The position numbers and the translations under genes were made by a program. The notes beneath the pieces are model-generated. The model saw only the letters and a list, made by a program, of their open reading frames with translations. It made no database searches and had not been told where the DNA came from. From assembly GCA_035762085.1 (NCBI GenBank), contig DASTPT010000032.1:1-64000 (forward strand): 64,000 nucleotides of DNA, written 5' to 3'. Positions 20,822 through 29,046 of this stretch are shown here, in pieces. Origin of the DNA: HRBIN12 sp035762085. Lineage in GTDB: Bacteria > Actinomycetota > UBA4738 > HRBIN12. Every line of letters starts with the position of its first letter. The first letter of the stretch is position 1.

Positions 20822-21736
20822 ATGCGCTTCCGCGACGTCCTCCTCATCGTCAACCCGGTCGCCCGGACCGTCTCCAAGCCGACCCTGGCCGTGATCGAGA
20901 AGGCGCTCTCGGCCGACTTCCGTCTGGAGGTTGCCGAGACCAAGCAGCGGGGCCACGCGAGCGAGCTCGGCGCGCAGGCGGTGGCCGACGGCGTCGACCT
21001 GGTGATCGTGTTCTCGGGAGACGGCACGATCAACGAGGTCGTGAACTCGCTCGCGGGGACCGAGACTGCGCTCGGGGCCTTGCCCGGCGGGGCGACGAAC
21101 ATCCTCGTCCGCGCGTTGGACCTGCCGCTGGACCCGGTCGAGGCCACGGGTGTGCTGATCGCGAAGGCGCTCGACGACGCCTGCTTCCGGCTGCACCTCG
21201 GTCGTGCCGATGGCCGGTACTTCGCGGTGAACTGCGGGGCGGGTGTGGACGCGGCCGCGATGCGGCGCCTGGACGCGAAGTTCCCGAAGACGAAGTCCAC
21301 GTTCGACCGCGCAGCGTTCCGTGCCGTGGCGCGCGAGCTCCTGATCGGCTACGCGGGCCGCCGACCGGACCTCGGCGTGCAGGTCGACGACGAGGAGGTC
21401 GTCCCCTCGCTCTCGGTCATGGTCGGCAGGACCGACCCGTACACGTACTACCGGGAGCACGGCATCCGGATGACGCCGGAGGCGTCGCTCGACGAGGGCC
21501 TGGACGTGCTCTCGGTCCGCAAGCTCGCCCGCCGGAGCGTCCCCCGGATCGCATGGCAGGTGTTCGGCTCGGCCCGGCACGTGCACGGCCGCGACATCGA
21601 CTACTGGCACGACGCCAGCCGGGTGGTCGTGACCTCGGAGACCCCGTTCCCGGTCCAGGTGGATGGCGACGTGCTCCGCGACCGCACACGCCTCGAGGTC
21701 ACGCTCGCGCGGGACGCGCTCTGGGTGGTGGCCTAG
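20822..21736 (+). CDS. Diacylglycerol kinase-family lipid kinase
   Basis: 304 residues. DAGK catalytic domain with FSGDGTINEVVNSL at about 62 (nucleotide-binding GDGT.NE) and LPGGATNILVRAL at about 84, then the beta-rich C-terminal domain with FAVNCGAGVDAAAM and PVQVDGDVL, the usual end signature (DGD). Members phosphorylate diacylglycerol, sphingoid bases or other lipids; substrate cannot be read from sequence. No membrane segment. The stop is 16 bp from that of the convergent cysH. Confidence 0.88.
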   Translation: MRFRDVLLIVNPVARTVSKPTLAVIEKALSADFRLEVAETKQRGHASELGAQAVADGVDLVIVFSGDGTINEVVNSLAGTETALGALPGGATNILVRALDLPLDPVEATGVLIAKALDDACFRLHLGRADGRYFAVNCGAGVDAAAMRRLDAKFPKTKSTFDRAAFRAVARELLIGYAGRRPDLGVQVDDEEVVPSLSVMVGRTDPYTYYREHGIRMTPEASLDEGLDVLSVRKLARRSVPRIAWQVFGSARHVHGRDIDYWHDASRVVVTSETPFPVQVDGDVLRDRTRLEVTLARDALWVVA

Positions 21737-21752
21737 GAGGGACGTCCGCGGC

Positions 21753-22508
21753 CTAGGAGTTCTGGTCCCGCGTGAGGTCCACCACGCCGGTCGCGGCCTC
21801 GCGCTGGTGGATCCCGCACTCCCACTTCGAGAGCCCTGCCCAGCGGCCGGCGCGCTCGGGCTCGCCCTCGAAGCGCATCCGTGTGCACGGCGCGCAGCCG
21901 ATCGACGCGTACCCGAGGTCGTACAGCGGGTTGTGCGGGAGGTCGTTCTCCTTCAGGTACGCCCAGGTGTCGCGCCGCGTCCAGTTGGCGACCGGGTTGA
22001 TCTTCAGCATCGGCCGCCCCGGCTCGAGCTCGTAGCGGTCCAGGATCGGCGCGGTCGCCCTCGTGGGCGAGGAGTCCCGGCGGAACGCGGTCACCCACGC
22101 GTCCAGCTTCTGCAGTGCGTCGAACATCGGGCGCACCTTGTTGACGTCGCAGCACAAGCCCGGGTCTCGCTCGTACAGGCGCTCCCCGAAGGTCGCCTCC
22201 TGCTGCTCGACCGTGTAGGCGCCCACGAGGTCGGTGATCGTCACCCCCAGGCGTTCCGAAAGCTGCTCCTTGAACGCGAGCGTCTCGGCGAAGTGGAAGC
22301 CCGTCTCGAGGAAGAGGATCTCGACGTCCGGTCGGACGAGCGAGGCCATGTGCATCACGCACGTCCCCTCCGCCTGGAAGGCGGACGCGAGCGCGATGCG
22401 CTCGATGCCCGATCCATCCAGGGCCCAATGGACGATCTCCCGCGGGGTCGCGGTCTCGAACCGGCGGTTCAGGGCGCGGAGCTCGGGATCGGAGATGAGG
22501 GTGTGCAT
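21753..22508 (-). CDS. cysH: Adenylylsulfate (APS) reductase, thioredoxin-dependent
   Basis: 251 residues. Reduces APS (or PAPS) to sulfite in assimilatory sulfate reduction. The PAPS-reductase/ATP-pyrophosphatase fold shows IALASAFQAEGTCVMHMASL near residue 40. The presence of LCCDVNKVRPM and GCAPCTRMRFEGE (CC...CxxC) marks the [4Fe-4S] type that prefers APS, and KWECGIH near the C-terminus is the catalytic ECG(L/I)H. It is divergent from the ATP sulfurylase gene, which supplies APS. A possible Shine-Dalgarno GGAAGGGG lies 8 nt before the ATG. The lack of an APS kinase here fits direct APS reduction. Confidence 0.93.
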   Translation of the reverse strand: MHTLISDPELRALNRRFETATPREIVHWALDGSGIERIALASAFQAEGTCVMHMASLVRPDVEILFLETGFHFAETLAFKEQLSERLGVTITDLVGAYTVEQQEATFGERLYERDPGLCCDVNKVRPMFDALQKLDAWVTAFRRDSSPTRATAPILDRYELEPGRPMLKINPVANWTRRDTWAYLKENDLPHNPLYDLGYASIGCAPCTRMRFEGEPERAGRWAGLSKWECGIHQREAATGVVDLTRDQNS

Positions 22509-22642
22509 CGGGGAAACCCCTTCCGAGAGGTCCCCGCAGCATACCGCGGGTGCACGGAGCGCGTTCCACCGTCCCGCGTCGGTATCCTGGGTCCGACCCG
22601 GCCGGACGATCCCCCGGCGAACCCGACGGAAGGACTCGATGC

Positions 22643-23809
22643 ATGACCACGAACGACACCATTACGCCCCACGGCGGCACGCTCGTGAACCTGCTGGCCG
22701 AGGGAGCCGAGGCCGAGGCGCTCGCGCAGCGGGCGGCGAACCTACCGAAGATCGTCGTCAACCCCCGCGAGCTCTCGGACCTGGAGCTCTTGACGGTCGG
22801 CGCGCTCTCGCCGCTGACGGGGTTCCAGGGTGAGCGCGACCACCGCTCGATCCTGGAGACGATGCACCTGGAGAACGGGCTGCCGTGGTCGATCCCCGTC
22901 ACGCTGTCGCTGGACGAGGACGAGGTGAAGCGGATCGGCGGTGCGGAGGCCGTGGCCCTGCTGCCGGAAGAGGGCGCCGACCCGATCGCGGTCATCGAAG
23001 TGACCGAGGTCTTCAAGCGCGACCGCCAGAAGGAGGCGCTCGGCGTGTTCCGGACCGAGGACCTGGAGCACCCGGGCGTGAAGGCGCTGCACGAGGCGGG
23101 CGACTTCTGCGTGGCCGGGCCCGTGCGGGCGATCCGGCTCCCCGAGCACGCCGACTTCCTCGAGTACCGCCTCACCCCCGCGCAGACGCGCGCCGCCTTC
23201 CGCGAGCGCGGATGGCGGACGGTGGTCGGCTTCCAGACCCGCAACCCGATCCACCGGGCGCACGAGTACATCCAGAAGTGCGCGCTCGAGATCGTTGACG
23301 GGCTGCTCGTGCACCCGCTGATGGGCGCGACGAAGGGCGACGACGTGCCGGCCGACGTCCGGATGCAGTGCTACGAGGCACTGTTCGCCGGCTATTACCC
23401 GAAGGACCGGGCGATGATCAGCATCTTCCCGGCCGCGATGCGCTACGCGGGCCCTCGGGAGGCGATCTGGCACGCGATCTGCCGGAAGAACTACGGGTGC
23501 ACCCACTTCATCGTCGGGCGGGACCACGCCGGTGTCGGCACCTACTACGGCACGTACGACGCGCAGGAGATCTTCGAGGAGCTCGAGCCCGGCGAACTGG
23601 ACATCACGCCGCTGATGTTCGAGCACTCCTTCTGGTGCAACGCCTGCGAGGGCATGGCCAGTCCGAAGACGTGTCCCCACGGTGAGGAGACCCGTGTGTC
23701 GCTCTCGGGTACGCGGGTGCGCGAGATGCTCCGCGCCGGGGACCGGCCGCCGATCGAGTTCTCGCGGCCGGAGGTCGCGGACATCCTGATCGCGGCCATG
23801 AAGGAGTAG
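22643..23809 (+). CDS. sat: Sulfate adenylyltransferase (ATP sulfurylase), single-chain
   Basis: 388 residues. Makes APS from ATP and sulfate. N-terminal PUA-like domain with GALSPLTGFQGERDH; catalytic domain with VVGFQTRNPIHRAHEYIQ (QTRNP.HR.H, nucleotide-binding), GATKGDDVPADVRMQCYEAL and FIVGRDHAGVGTYYGTYDAQ. A cysteine set in HSFWCNACEGMASPKTCPHG suggests a bound metal, as in bacterial and archaeal single-chain Sat. The start follows GGAAGGA by 8 nt; an overlapping out-of-frame ATG lies 3 nt upstream. TATCCT at about 22583 would give a leader of about 48 nt. With cysH it forms the first two steps of sulfate assimilation. Confidence 0.95.
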   Translation: MTTNDTITPHGGTLVNLLAEGAEAEALAQRAANLPKIVVNPRELSDLELLTVGALSPLTGFQGERDHRSILETMHLENGLPWSIPVTLSLDEDEVKRIGGAEAVALLPEEGADPIAVIEVTEVFKRDRQKEALGVFRTEDLEHPGVKALHEAGDFCVAGPVRAIRLPEHADFLEYRLTPAQTRAAFRERGWRTVVGFQTRNPIHRAHEYIQKCALEIVDGLLVHPLMGATKGDDVPADVRMQCYEALFAGYYPKDRAMISIFPAAMRYAGPREAIWHAICRKNYGCTHFIVGRDHAGVGTYYGTYDAQEIFEELEPGELDITPLMFEHSFWCNACEGMASPKTCPHGEETRVSLSGTRVREMLRAGDRPPIEFSRPEVADILIAAMKE

Positions 23810-23870
23810 CCGTCTCGGCGAGGCCGTTTTGCCCGGGTGGAGGGGGCTCTGGTAGCCTCCCGAACGGCCT

Positions 23871-24932
23871 GTGACGCGGCGCCGGACGACCGAAGGAGGC
23901 CGAACGACCGCTCCCAGGAGGCCCCGCACGACTTCCCTCGCCCTGGCCCTGATGGCCGGGCTCCTCGTCGTCTCCTCGGCGCTCACGCTGCCCGCCGCCG
24001 CCGGGACGAAGGAGCAGCTCGAGGCCGCCAAGCGCGACCTGGCGCGGACCCAGGATCAGCTCGCCGCCGCCACCGCCGAGTGGCAGGCCGCCGAGCGCGA
24101 TCTGGAGGCGACGCGGCACGACGTCGTGGTCACGAGGGATCGCATCGCGCGCCTGCAGGAGAGCGTCGACCGGATCGAAGGGCGGCTCGAGCGCCGCGCC
24201 GTCGTCGCGTTCGAGGCGGGTGCCGGCAGCACGATCGACCTGCTCCTGTCGTCGGAGTCGTTCGCCGACTTCTCGGCGCGCCTCGAGTTCCTCGGCAGCG
24301 TGACGCAGTCCGACTCGGATCTGATCGTCGAGCGGGACGTGGCAGAGGAGGAGCTCGTGCGCGAGCGCGACGAGCTGCTCCGGCTCGAGGAACGGCAGCA
24401 GAACCAGGCGACCGAGCTCCAGGGCGTCCGCGAGCGCATCCAGGACTCGTTCGCGCGGATCGACGACCTAGTCGACCGGCTCACCCAGAAGTACAAGTCC
24501 GAACAGAAACAGCTGCAGGTCCTCGGGCAGAGCCCCGACCCGAACTCGCCGATCCAGGTCTGCCCGGTGGCCGGGCCCAACTCCTTCGTGGATTCGTTCG
24601 GATGGCCGCGCGTCGGGCACACCCACCAGGGGACCGACCTGATCTCGCCGGCCGGGACGCCCGTCGTGGCGGCACACCCCGGGACGGTCTCGCACAGCTC
24701 CAGCTCCTCCGGCGGGATCCAGGCGTACGTGCGGGCGTCGAGCGGCACCTACACGTTCTACGCGCACCTGTCCGGGTACAGCGGCGCGTCGGGGAACGTC
24801 GGGGCCGGGACGGTGATCGGGTACGTCGGCAGCACCGGCAACGCGGGCTCGACGAACCACCTGCACTTCGAGTACCACCCCGGCGGCGGCGCCGCGATCA
24901 ACCCGTACCCGATGCTCGTGGCGGTCTGCTGA
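23871..24932 (+). CDS. M23 (LytM) peptidoglycan endopeptidase with coiled coil
   Basis: 353 residues. Signal peptide with hydrophobic LALALMAGLLVVSSALTLPA ending AAAG at about 45; a long coiled coil (about 45-205) rich in heptad Leu/Arg/Glu; then an M23 domain with VGHTHQGTDLISPAGTPVVA (HxxxD zinc ligands) and HLHFEYHPGG (HxH). The layout resembles CwlO- or EnvC-like cell-wall hydrolases or activators. All zinc ligands are present, so catalysis is plausible. The GTG start is chosen at the frame's first usable codon 12 nt after a TAGCCT -10; no Shine-Dalgarno is evident. Confidence 0.9.
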   Translation: MTRRRTTEGGRTTAPRRPRTTSLALALMAGLLVVSSALTLPAAAGTKEQLEAAKRDLARTQDQLAAATAEWQAAERDLEATRHDVVVTRDRIARLQESVDRIEGRLERRAVVAFEAGAGSTIDLLLSSESFADFSARLEFLGSVTQSDSDLIVERDVAEEELVRERDELLRLEERQQNQATELQGVRERIQDSFARIDDLVDRLTQKYKSEQKQLQVLGQSPDPNSPIQVCPVAGPNSFVDSFGWPRVGHTHQGTDLISPAGTPVVAAHPGTVSHSSSSSGGIQAYVRASSGTYTFYAHLSGYSGASGNVGAGTVIGYVGSTGNAGSTNHLHFEYHPGGGAAINPYPMLVAVC

Positions 24933-24993
24933 GCGCCCGACGCGGCGCGGCACGATACGATTCGCCCGACCCCCTCGGTCCGAAGGAGCGCGC

Positions 24994-25518
24994 GTGAGCG
25001 ATCAGGGCAACCGTCGCATCGACCACATCCGCCGGCCCGAATTCGTGCAGGGCGTGGAGGACCTCTCGCTCGACGAGCTGCGGCGGCGCCGGGACGAGTG
25101 CCTGGCCGAGCGCGAGTACCTGTCGTTCCTCCGGCGGCTGCTCCAGGGCCGCGCCGAGATCCTGCGGGCCGAGCTCGAGCGCCGGGACGGCCTGGCCGAG
25201 GGCTCCCTCGTCGAGAGCCTTGCGACGATCCTCGGCGGCGAGGCGCAGGGCCCGGCGCGTGGCGAGGCGGTGAAGGTCGGCCTTCCCGAGGACGAGATGC
25301 TCCTCGCGCGCCGACGGGTGGAGCGCCTGGTCTCCGACGTCGCGATCTCCGATCCCGGGCAGCTCGGCGACGAGCGTCTGACCGAGGTCGCCGACCTGCT
25401 CGTCCAGGAAGAGCAGGAGGTCTCGCGCTCGCGCGCGGAGGTGATCGAGGTGCTCGACCGGCTGCAGGACGAGCTGAAGCGCCGGTACCGCGATGACCCC
25501 TCGCTCGCCCTGACGTAG
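24994..25518 (+). CDS. RsiG-like coiled-coil protein (c-di-GMP-binding anti-sigma candidate)
   Basis: 174 residues, helical. The first helix has EREYLSFLRRLLQGRAEILR and a later helix has QEEQEVSRSRAEVIEVLDRL. Both resemble the two c-di-GMP-binding motifs E(X)3S(X)2R(X)3Q(X)3D of actinobacterial RsiG, which with c-di-GMP binds and sequesters the sporulation/motility sigma factor WhiG. The second copy fits E-S-R-D with Ile in place of Gln; the first fits S-R-Q-E but the leading Glu is one residue off. The next gene is an HD-GYP c-di-GMP phosphodiesterase, which supports the link. Shine-Dalgarno GAAGGAG lies 6 nt before the GTG; TACGAT at 24956-24961 is the likely -10. No sigma factor gene is adjacent. 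Confidence 0.62.
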   Translation: MSDQGNRRIDHIRRPEFVQGVEDLSLDELRRRRDECLAEREYLSFLRRLLQGRAEILRAELERRDGLAEGSLVESLATILGGEAQGPARGEAVKVGLPEDEMLLARRRVERLVSDVAISDPGQLGDERLTEVADLLVQEEQEVSRSRAEVIEVLDRLQDELKRRYRDDPSLALT

Positions 25519-25687
25519 GTCCATCGCCCGCCCGTCCGGGGGAAGCCGTCGGCCGTGTCCGACCCACCCGTCGGTCCGACGGGGGATGCGCTGGGCGGAG
25601 GACATCTTGAGCCTGGATGCCCATGGACCTGTCGGGTGGCTCACGTAGGCTTTCCCGCGGAACGTTTCCCGACCCAAGGTGGCTGCG

Positions 25688-26455
25688 ATGGACGGATCCG
25701 ACCTCGGCCTGGCGCCCGTGACGTTCACGGACCCCGAGCTCCCCGCGGTGCACGAGCAGCTGATCGTCTTCGCGCGGGAGCTGGGGGAGCTCTACCGGCT
25801 CGAGCGGGCACGGAGCGCCGAACTGGAACGGGTCCTCGCCAGCCTGCAGGAGACGTACATCGCGACGATGAAAAGCCTCGCGCAGGTGATCGAGGCGAAG
25901 GACGCCACGACGCGGGGCCACCTGGACCGCACGCAGGCCTACGGGCTCTCGCTGGCCGGTCGCGTGGACGAGGACCTGGTGACCGAGGAGCTGGGGTACG
26001 GGTTCTTCCTCCACGACGTCGGCAAGGTCGGGATCCCCGAGCACATCCTGTGCAAGCGGGGCTCGCTCTCGGCCGAGGAGTGGCAGGTGATGCGGACCCA
26101 CCCGCTCGTCGGCGCGCAGATCGTGGCCCCGATCGCGTTCCTCCGAGGCGCGGTCGAGCTGGTCCGGCACCACCACGAGCGGTTCGACGGCAGCGGGTAC
26201 CCGGACGGTCTGCGCGGCGAACGGATCCCGCTCGCGGCACGGGTCTTCGCGGTCGCCGACTCGTTCGACGCCATGACGAGCGACCGGCCCTACCGGAGCG
26301 CCATGGGCGTCGAGCGCGCGCTCGCCGAGATCCGGGGCGGCGCCGGCACGCAGTTCGACCCCGAGATCGTCCGGGTCTTCGTGCAGATGATCCGCGAGGA
26401 CCCTCCGGTGCTCGAGGCGCCGGACGAGGGCGGGCTGTCGGCGCGGGCGGGGTAG
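25688..26455 (+). CDS. HD-GYP domain c-di-GMP phosphodiesterase
   Basis: 255 residues. N-terminal coiled region, then an HD-GYP domain with GHLDRTQAYGLSLA, GFFLHDVGKVGIPEHIL (HD metal pair), RTHPLVGAQIV, ELVRHHHERFDGSGYPDGLR (GYP) and FAVADSFDAMTSDRPYR. All metal-binding residues are present, so it should hydrolyse c-di-GMP. No receiver or sensor domain is attached. It lies 170 bp after the RsiG-like gene; TAGGCT near 25646 could be its own -10. A GTG three codons upstream is an alternative start. Confidence 0.9.
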   Translation: MDGSDLGLAPVTFTDPELPAVHEQLIVFARELGELYRLERARSAELERVLASLQETYIATMKSLAQVIEAKDATTRGHLDRTQAYGLSLAGRVDEDLVTEELGYGFFLHDVGKVGIPEHILCKRGSLSAEEWQVMRTHPLVGAQIVAPIAFLRGAVELVRHHHERFDGSGYPDGLRGERIPLAARVFAVADSFDAMTSDRPYRSAMGVERALAEIRGGAGTQFDPEIVRVFVQMIREDPPVLEAPDEGGLSARAG

Positions 26456-26499
26456 GCACCAGCACGCACGACCTCGTGCCGCCCGTTCGTCCCCGCCGA

Positions 26500-26505
26500 T
26501 AGGCT
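26500..26505 (+). promoter_or_regulatory. -10 element TAGGCT, leaderless asparaginase start
   Basis: TAGGCT followed by 7 nt and the ATG at 26513. Confidence 0.6.
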
Positions 26506-26512
26506 CGTCGCG

Positions 26513-27490
26513 ATGCCGAGCGCCCAGCCGATCGTCCGCCTCGTCCGTTCCGGGCTCGAGGAGTCCGTGCACCTCGGGCACGTCGCGGTGGCCGACGCCG
26601 ACGGGCACCTGGTGGCCCGGCTCGGCGATCCGTTCCACGCCGTGTTCCTCCGGTCCGCGACGAAGCCCGTCCAAGCTGCGGTCTCGCTGTCGCTGTTGGG
26701 CGAGGGCCTGCCCGCGCGCCTGATCGCGGCGCTCTGCGGCTCGCACAACGGGGAGCCGGTGCACGTGGCGGCCGCGCGTGCCGTATTGCGCCGCGAGGGC
26801 CTGGGCGTCTCGGCGCTCCGATGTCCGCCGGCGCTGCCGCTCGACCGCCGGGCGATGCTCCGGTCGGGCCGGGCGCGGCGCGTCTTCCACAACTGCTCGG
26901 CCAAGCACGCCGGGATGGCTGCGGCGAGCGCCCGCGCCGGCCTGGACGTGAGGACGTACCCAGAGCCTCGGCATCCGCTGCAGCGGCGGGTGCTCCACGC
27001 GGTCCGTCGCGGCACCGGGGTGGAGCGGCCGAGGATCGGCGTCGACGGTTGCGGCGTGCCGGTCCACGGCGTGCCGCTCGCGGCCGCCGCGACGCTGTAC
27101 GCCCGGCTCCTCGCGCCGGAGCGCTTCGGCCGCCTCGGGCCGTCGGTCGAGCGCGCGGTCGACGCGATGCGCGCCGAGCCGTACCTGGTCGCCGGTCGCG
27201 GACGGACGGACACCGCCGTGATGGCGGCGGTACCCGGGCTCATCGTGAAGGTCGGGGCCGAGGCGCTGCACTGCGCCGCGGTCCCCGCGCTCGGTCTCGG
27301 CGTCGCGGTGAAGGTGGCCGACGGCGGCGAGCGCGCGAGCGGTCCCGCCCTGATCCACGCCCTTCGGCTGCTCGGCGCGATCGAGGACGCGCAGGTCGAG
27401 CGGCTCGGCCGGCACGCGCGCCGCCCGGTCACCGGCGGCGGGCGGCCGGTGGGTGAGATCGTCGCGGCGTTCTCGCTTCGAACGCGCTGA
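26513..27490 (+). CDS. Asparaginase (AnsA-like, PF06089 type)
   Basis: 325 residues. Matches the bacterial asparaginase family distinct from L-asparaginase I/II of E. coli: N-terminal VRSGLEESVHLGHVAVADADG, then FLRSATKPVQAAVSL, LIAALCGSHNGEPVHV, FHNCSAKHAGMAAASA and GVDGCGVPVHGVPLAAAATL. The central S.TKP and SHNGE blocks are the probable active site (fold related to serine beta-lactamase/glutaminase). Presumed role: release of ammonia from asparagine. Cytoplasmic, leaderless mRNA. Divergently nothing; downstream is mshA in the same direction after 82 bp. Confidence 0.82.
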   Translation: MPSAQPIVRLVRSGLEESVHLGHVAVADADGHLVARLGDPFHAVFLRSATKPVQAAVSLSLLGEGLPARLIAALCGSHNGEPVHVAAARAVLRREGLGVSALRCPPALPLDRRAMLRSGRARRVFHNCSAKHAGMAAASARAGLDVRTYPEPRHPLQRRVLHAVRRGTGVERPRIGVDGCGVPVHGVPLAAAATLYARLLAPERFGRLGPSVERAVDAMRAEPYLVAGRGRTDTAVMAAVPGLIVKVGAEALHCAAVPALGLGVAVKVADGGERASGPALIHALRLLGAIEDAQVERLGRHARRPVTGGGRPVGEIVAAFSLRTR

Positions 27491-27560
27491 GCCGATCGGC
27501 CGAACGGCGCACGCACCACTCCGCCACCCAGCCCGGGCGCTCGTTCGGTGGAGGCTCCCG

Positions 27561-27566
27561 TACCAT
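27561..27566 (+). promoter_or_regulatory. -10 element TACCAT, leaderless mshA start
   Basis: TACCAT followed by 6 nt and the GTG at 27573. Confidence 0.6.
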
Positions 27567-27572
27567 CGTGCC

Positions 27573-28886
27573 GTGGTGGCGAACCTCGACGGCCCGCGCC
27601 CGGTCGGCCCGCGTCCGCGCGTGGCCGTCGTGAGCCTGCACACCTCACCTCTGGACCAGCCGGGCACCGGCGACTCGGGCGGCATGAACGTGTACGTGCG
27701 CGCCGCCGCCGAGCAGCTCGCGCGTCGGGGCTTCGACGTCGACGTGTTCACGCGCCGACGCGCCCCCGACATCGCGGAGATCGAAGAGCTGGCGCCGGGT
27801 GGGCAGGTGGTCCACGTCACGGCGGGGCCACGGGCGCCGGTCCCGAAGGACGAGCTCGCCCCGCACATCCCGGAGTTCCTCGAGGGCGTGCTGCGACGGA
27901 GCCGGGCGGTGGGCGGCTATCACCTCGTCCACACCCACTACTGGCTGTCCGGCGTCATCGGGGTGCGCGCCAGGGACGCGTGGGGGATCCCGCTCGTCTC
28001 GTCGTTCCACACCCTGGGGAAGGTGAAGAACTACTCGCTCGCCCGAGGTGAGCGCCCGGAGTCGGCGCAGCGCCTGGCCGGCGAAGCGGAGGTCGTCGCG
28101 TGCGCGGACCGGATCATGGCCGGGACCCCCGCCGAGGCGGCACAGCTCGTCGGCCTGTACGGCGCGGATCCCGAGCGCGTCCGGCTCGTCCCGCCGGGGG
28201 TCGATCACGCGGTGTTCTTCCCACGATCGCGGCACGCCGCATCGACCCAACTGCACATGGCCGACGTCCGGCTCCTGCTGTTCGTCGGCCGGCTCCAGCC
28301 GCACAAGGGACCCGACATCGCGGTCCGGATCCTTGCCGAGGCGCTCGCGCGCGACCCCGACAGCACGCAGGATGTCGTCCTTGCGATCGTCGGGGGGCCG
28401 AGCGGCGCCGACGGCGCCGAGATCGCGCGGCTGATGGATCTCGCCGGGGCGCTCGGCGTCGAGGAGCGGGTGATGCTGTTCCCACCGCAGCCTCAGGTCC
28501 GCCTGGCCGACTTCTACGCGTCGGCCGAGGTCGTGCTCATGCCCTCCCGCTCGGAGTCGTTCGGGCTCGTCGCGCTCGAGGCGCAGGCCTGCGGGACGCC
28601 CGTGGTCGCCGCCGCGGTCGGCGGGCTCCGCTACGTCGTGGACGACGGGGTGAGCGGGCACCTCGTCGAGGGTCACGACCCCGCCGATCACGCCGAGCGG
28701 GTCCTGGACCTGCTGCGCGACGACGCCCGGGCGAAGCGGATGGGCGAGGCGGGCGTGGCGCACTCGCAGCGATTCTCCTGGGATGCGACGGCCGAGGAGA
28801 TCCTCGCGGTGTACGGAGAGCTTCGGGACGGCACCGCGTCGGGGCGCCGATGGACGCCGATCGTCCATGGGGTCGGTTCCGCGTAG
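27573..28886 (+). CDS. mshA: D-inositol-3-phosphate glycosyltransferase (mycothiol synthesis)
   Basis: 437 residues, GT4 family. First committed step of mycothiol synthesis: transfers GlcNAc from UDP-GlcNAc to inositol 3-phosphate. N-terminal SLHTSPLDQPGTGDSGGMNV is the MshA signature binding inositol phosphate; then HTHYWLSGVIGVRA, SSFHTLGKVKN, the nucleotide-sugar core VGRLQPHKGPDIA, and MPSRSESFGLVALEAQACGT (E..G..E). Mycothiol is the main low-molecular-weight thiol of actinomycetes and supports the taxonomic placement. The start is fixed by the -10 box 6 nt upstream; a second GTG follows immediately. Confidence 0.93.
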   Translation: MVANLDGPRPVGPRPRVAVVSLHTSPLDQPGTGDSGGMNVYVRAAAEQLARRGFDVDVFTRRRAPDIAEIEELAPGGQVVHVTAGPRAPVPKDELAPHIPEFLEGVLRRSRAVGGYHLVHTHYWLSGVIGVRARDAWGIPLVSSFHTLGKVKNYSLARGERPESAQRLAGEAEVVACADRIMAGTPAEAAQLVGLYGADPERVRLVPPGVDHAVFFPRSRHAASTQLHMADVRLLLFVGRLQPHKGPDIAVRILAEALARDPDSTQDVVLAIVGGPSGADGAEIARLMDLAGALGVEERVMLFPPQPQVRLADFYASAEVVLMPSRSESFGLVALEAQACGTPVVAAAVGGLRYVVDDGVSGHLVEGHDPADHAERVLDLLRDDARAKRMGEAGVAHSQRFSWDATAEEILAVYGELRDGTASGRRWTPIVHGVGSA

Positions 28887-29011
28887 CGGTTGCAGCGCAA
28901 GACGTCACGAGCACGCGCAGCACGCCGTTGCTGGACCCGACACCTTCTTGTCACTCTTTATCCCGACCCCGCTACCTGCGCATTCATGCATCTACCTGCG
29001 GGTTCGTCAGG
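28887..29011. other. Non-coding spacer between mshA and the structured RNA
   Basis: About 125 nt with lower GC and no plausible gene. It contains a weak stem CAGCA/TGCTG near 28919-28934 followed by pyrimidine-rich sequence, and two copies of CTACCTGCG (28972-28980 and 28992-29000), 20 bp apart, the second ending 12 bp before the -35 of the RNA promoter. Confidence 0.5.
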
Positions 29012-29040
29012 TTGACCCCTCCCCGGCCCGCCGATACATT
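29012..29040 (+). promoter_or_regulatory. Strong sigma70-type promoter of the structured RNA
   Basis: TTGACC at 29012-29017, a 17-nt spacer, and TACATT at 29035-29040. It is the closest match to the vegetative consensus with correct spacing that I noticed in the window. Transcription should start near 29047. Confidence 0.75.
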
Positions 29041-29046
29041 CCGTAT

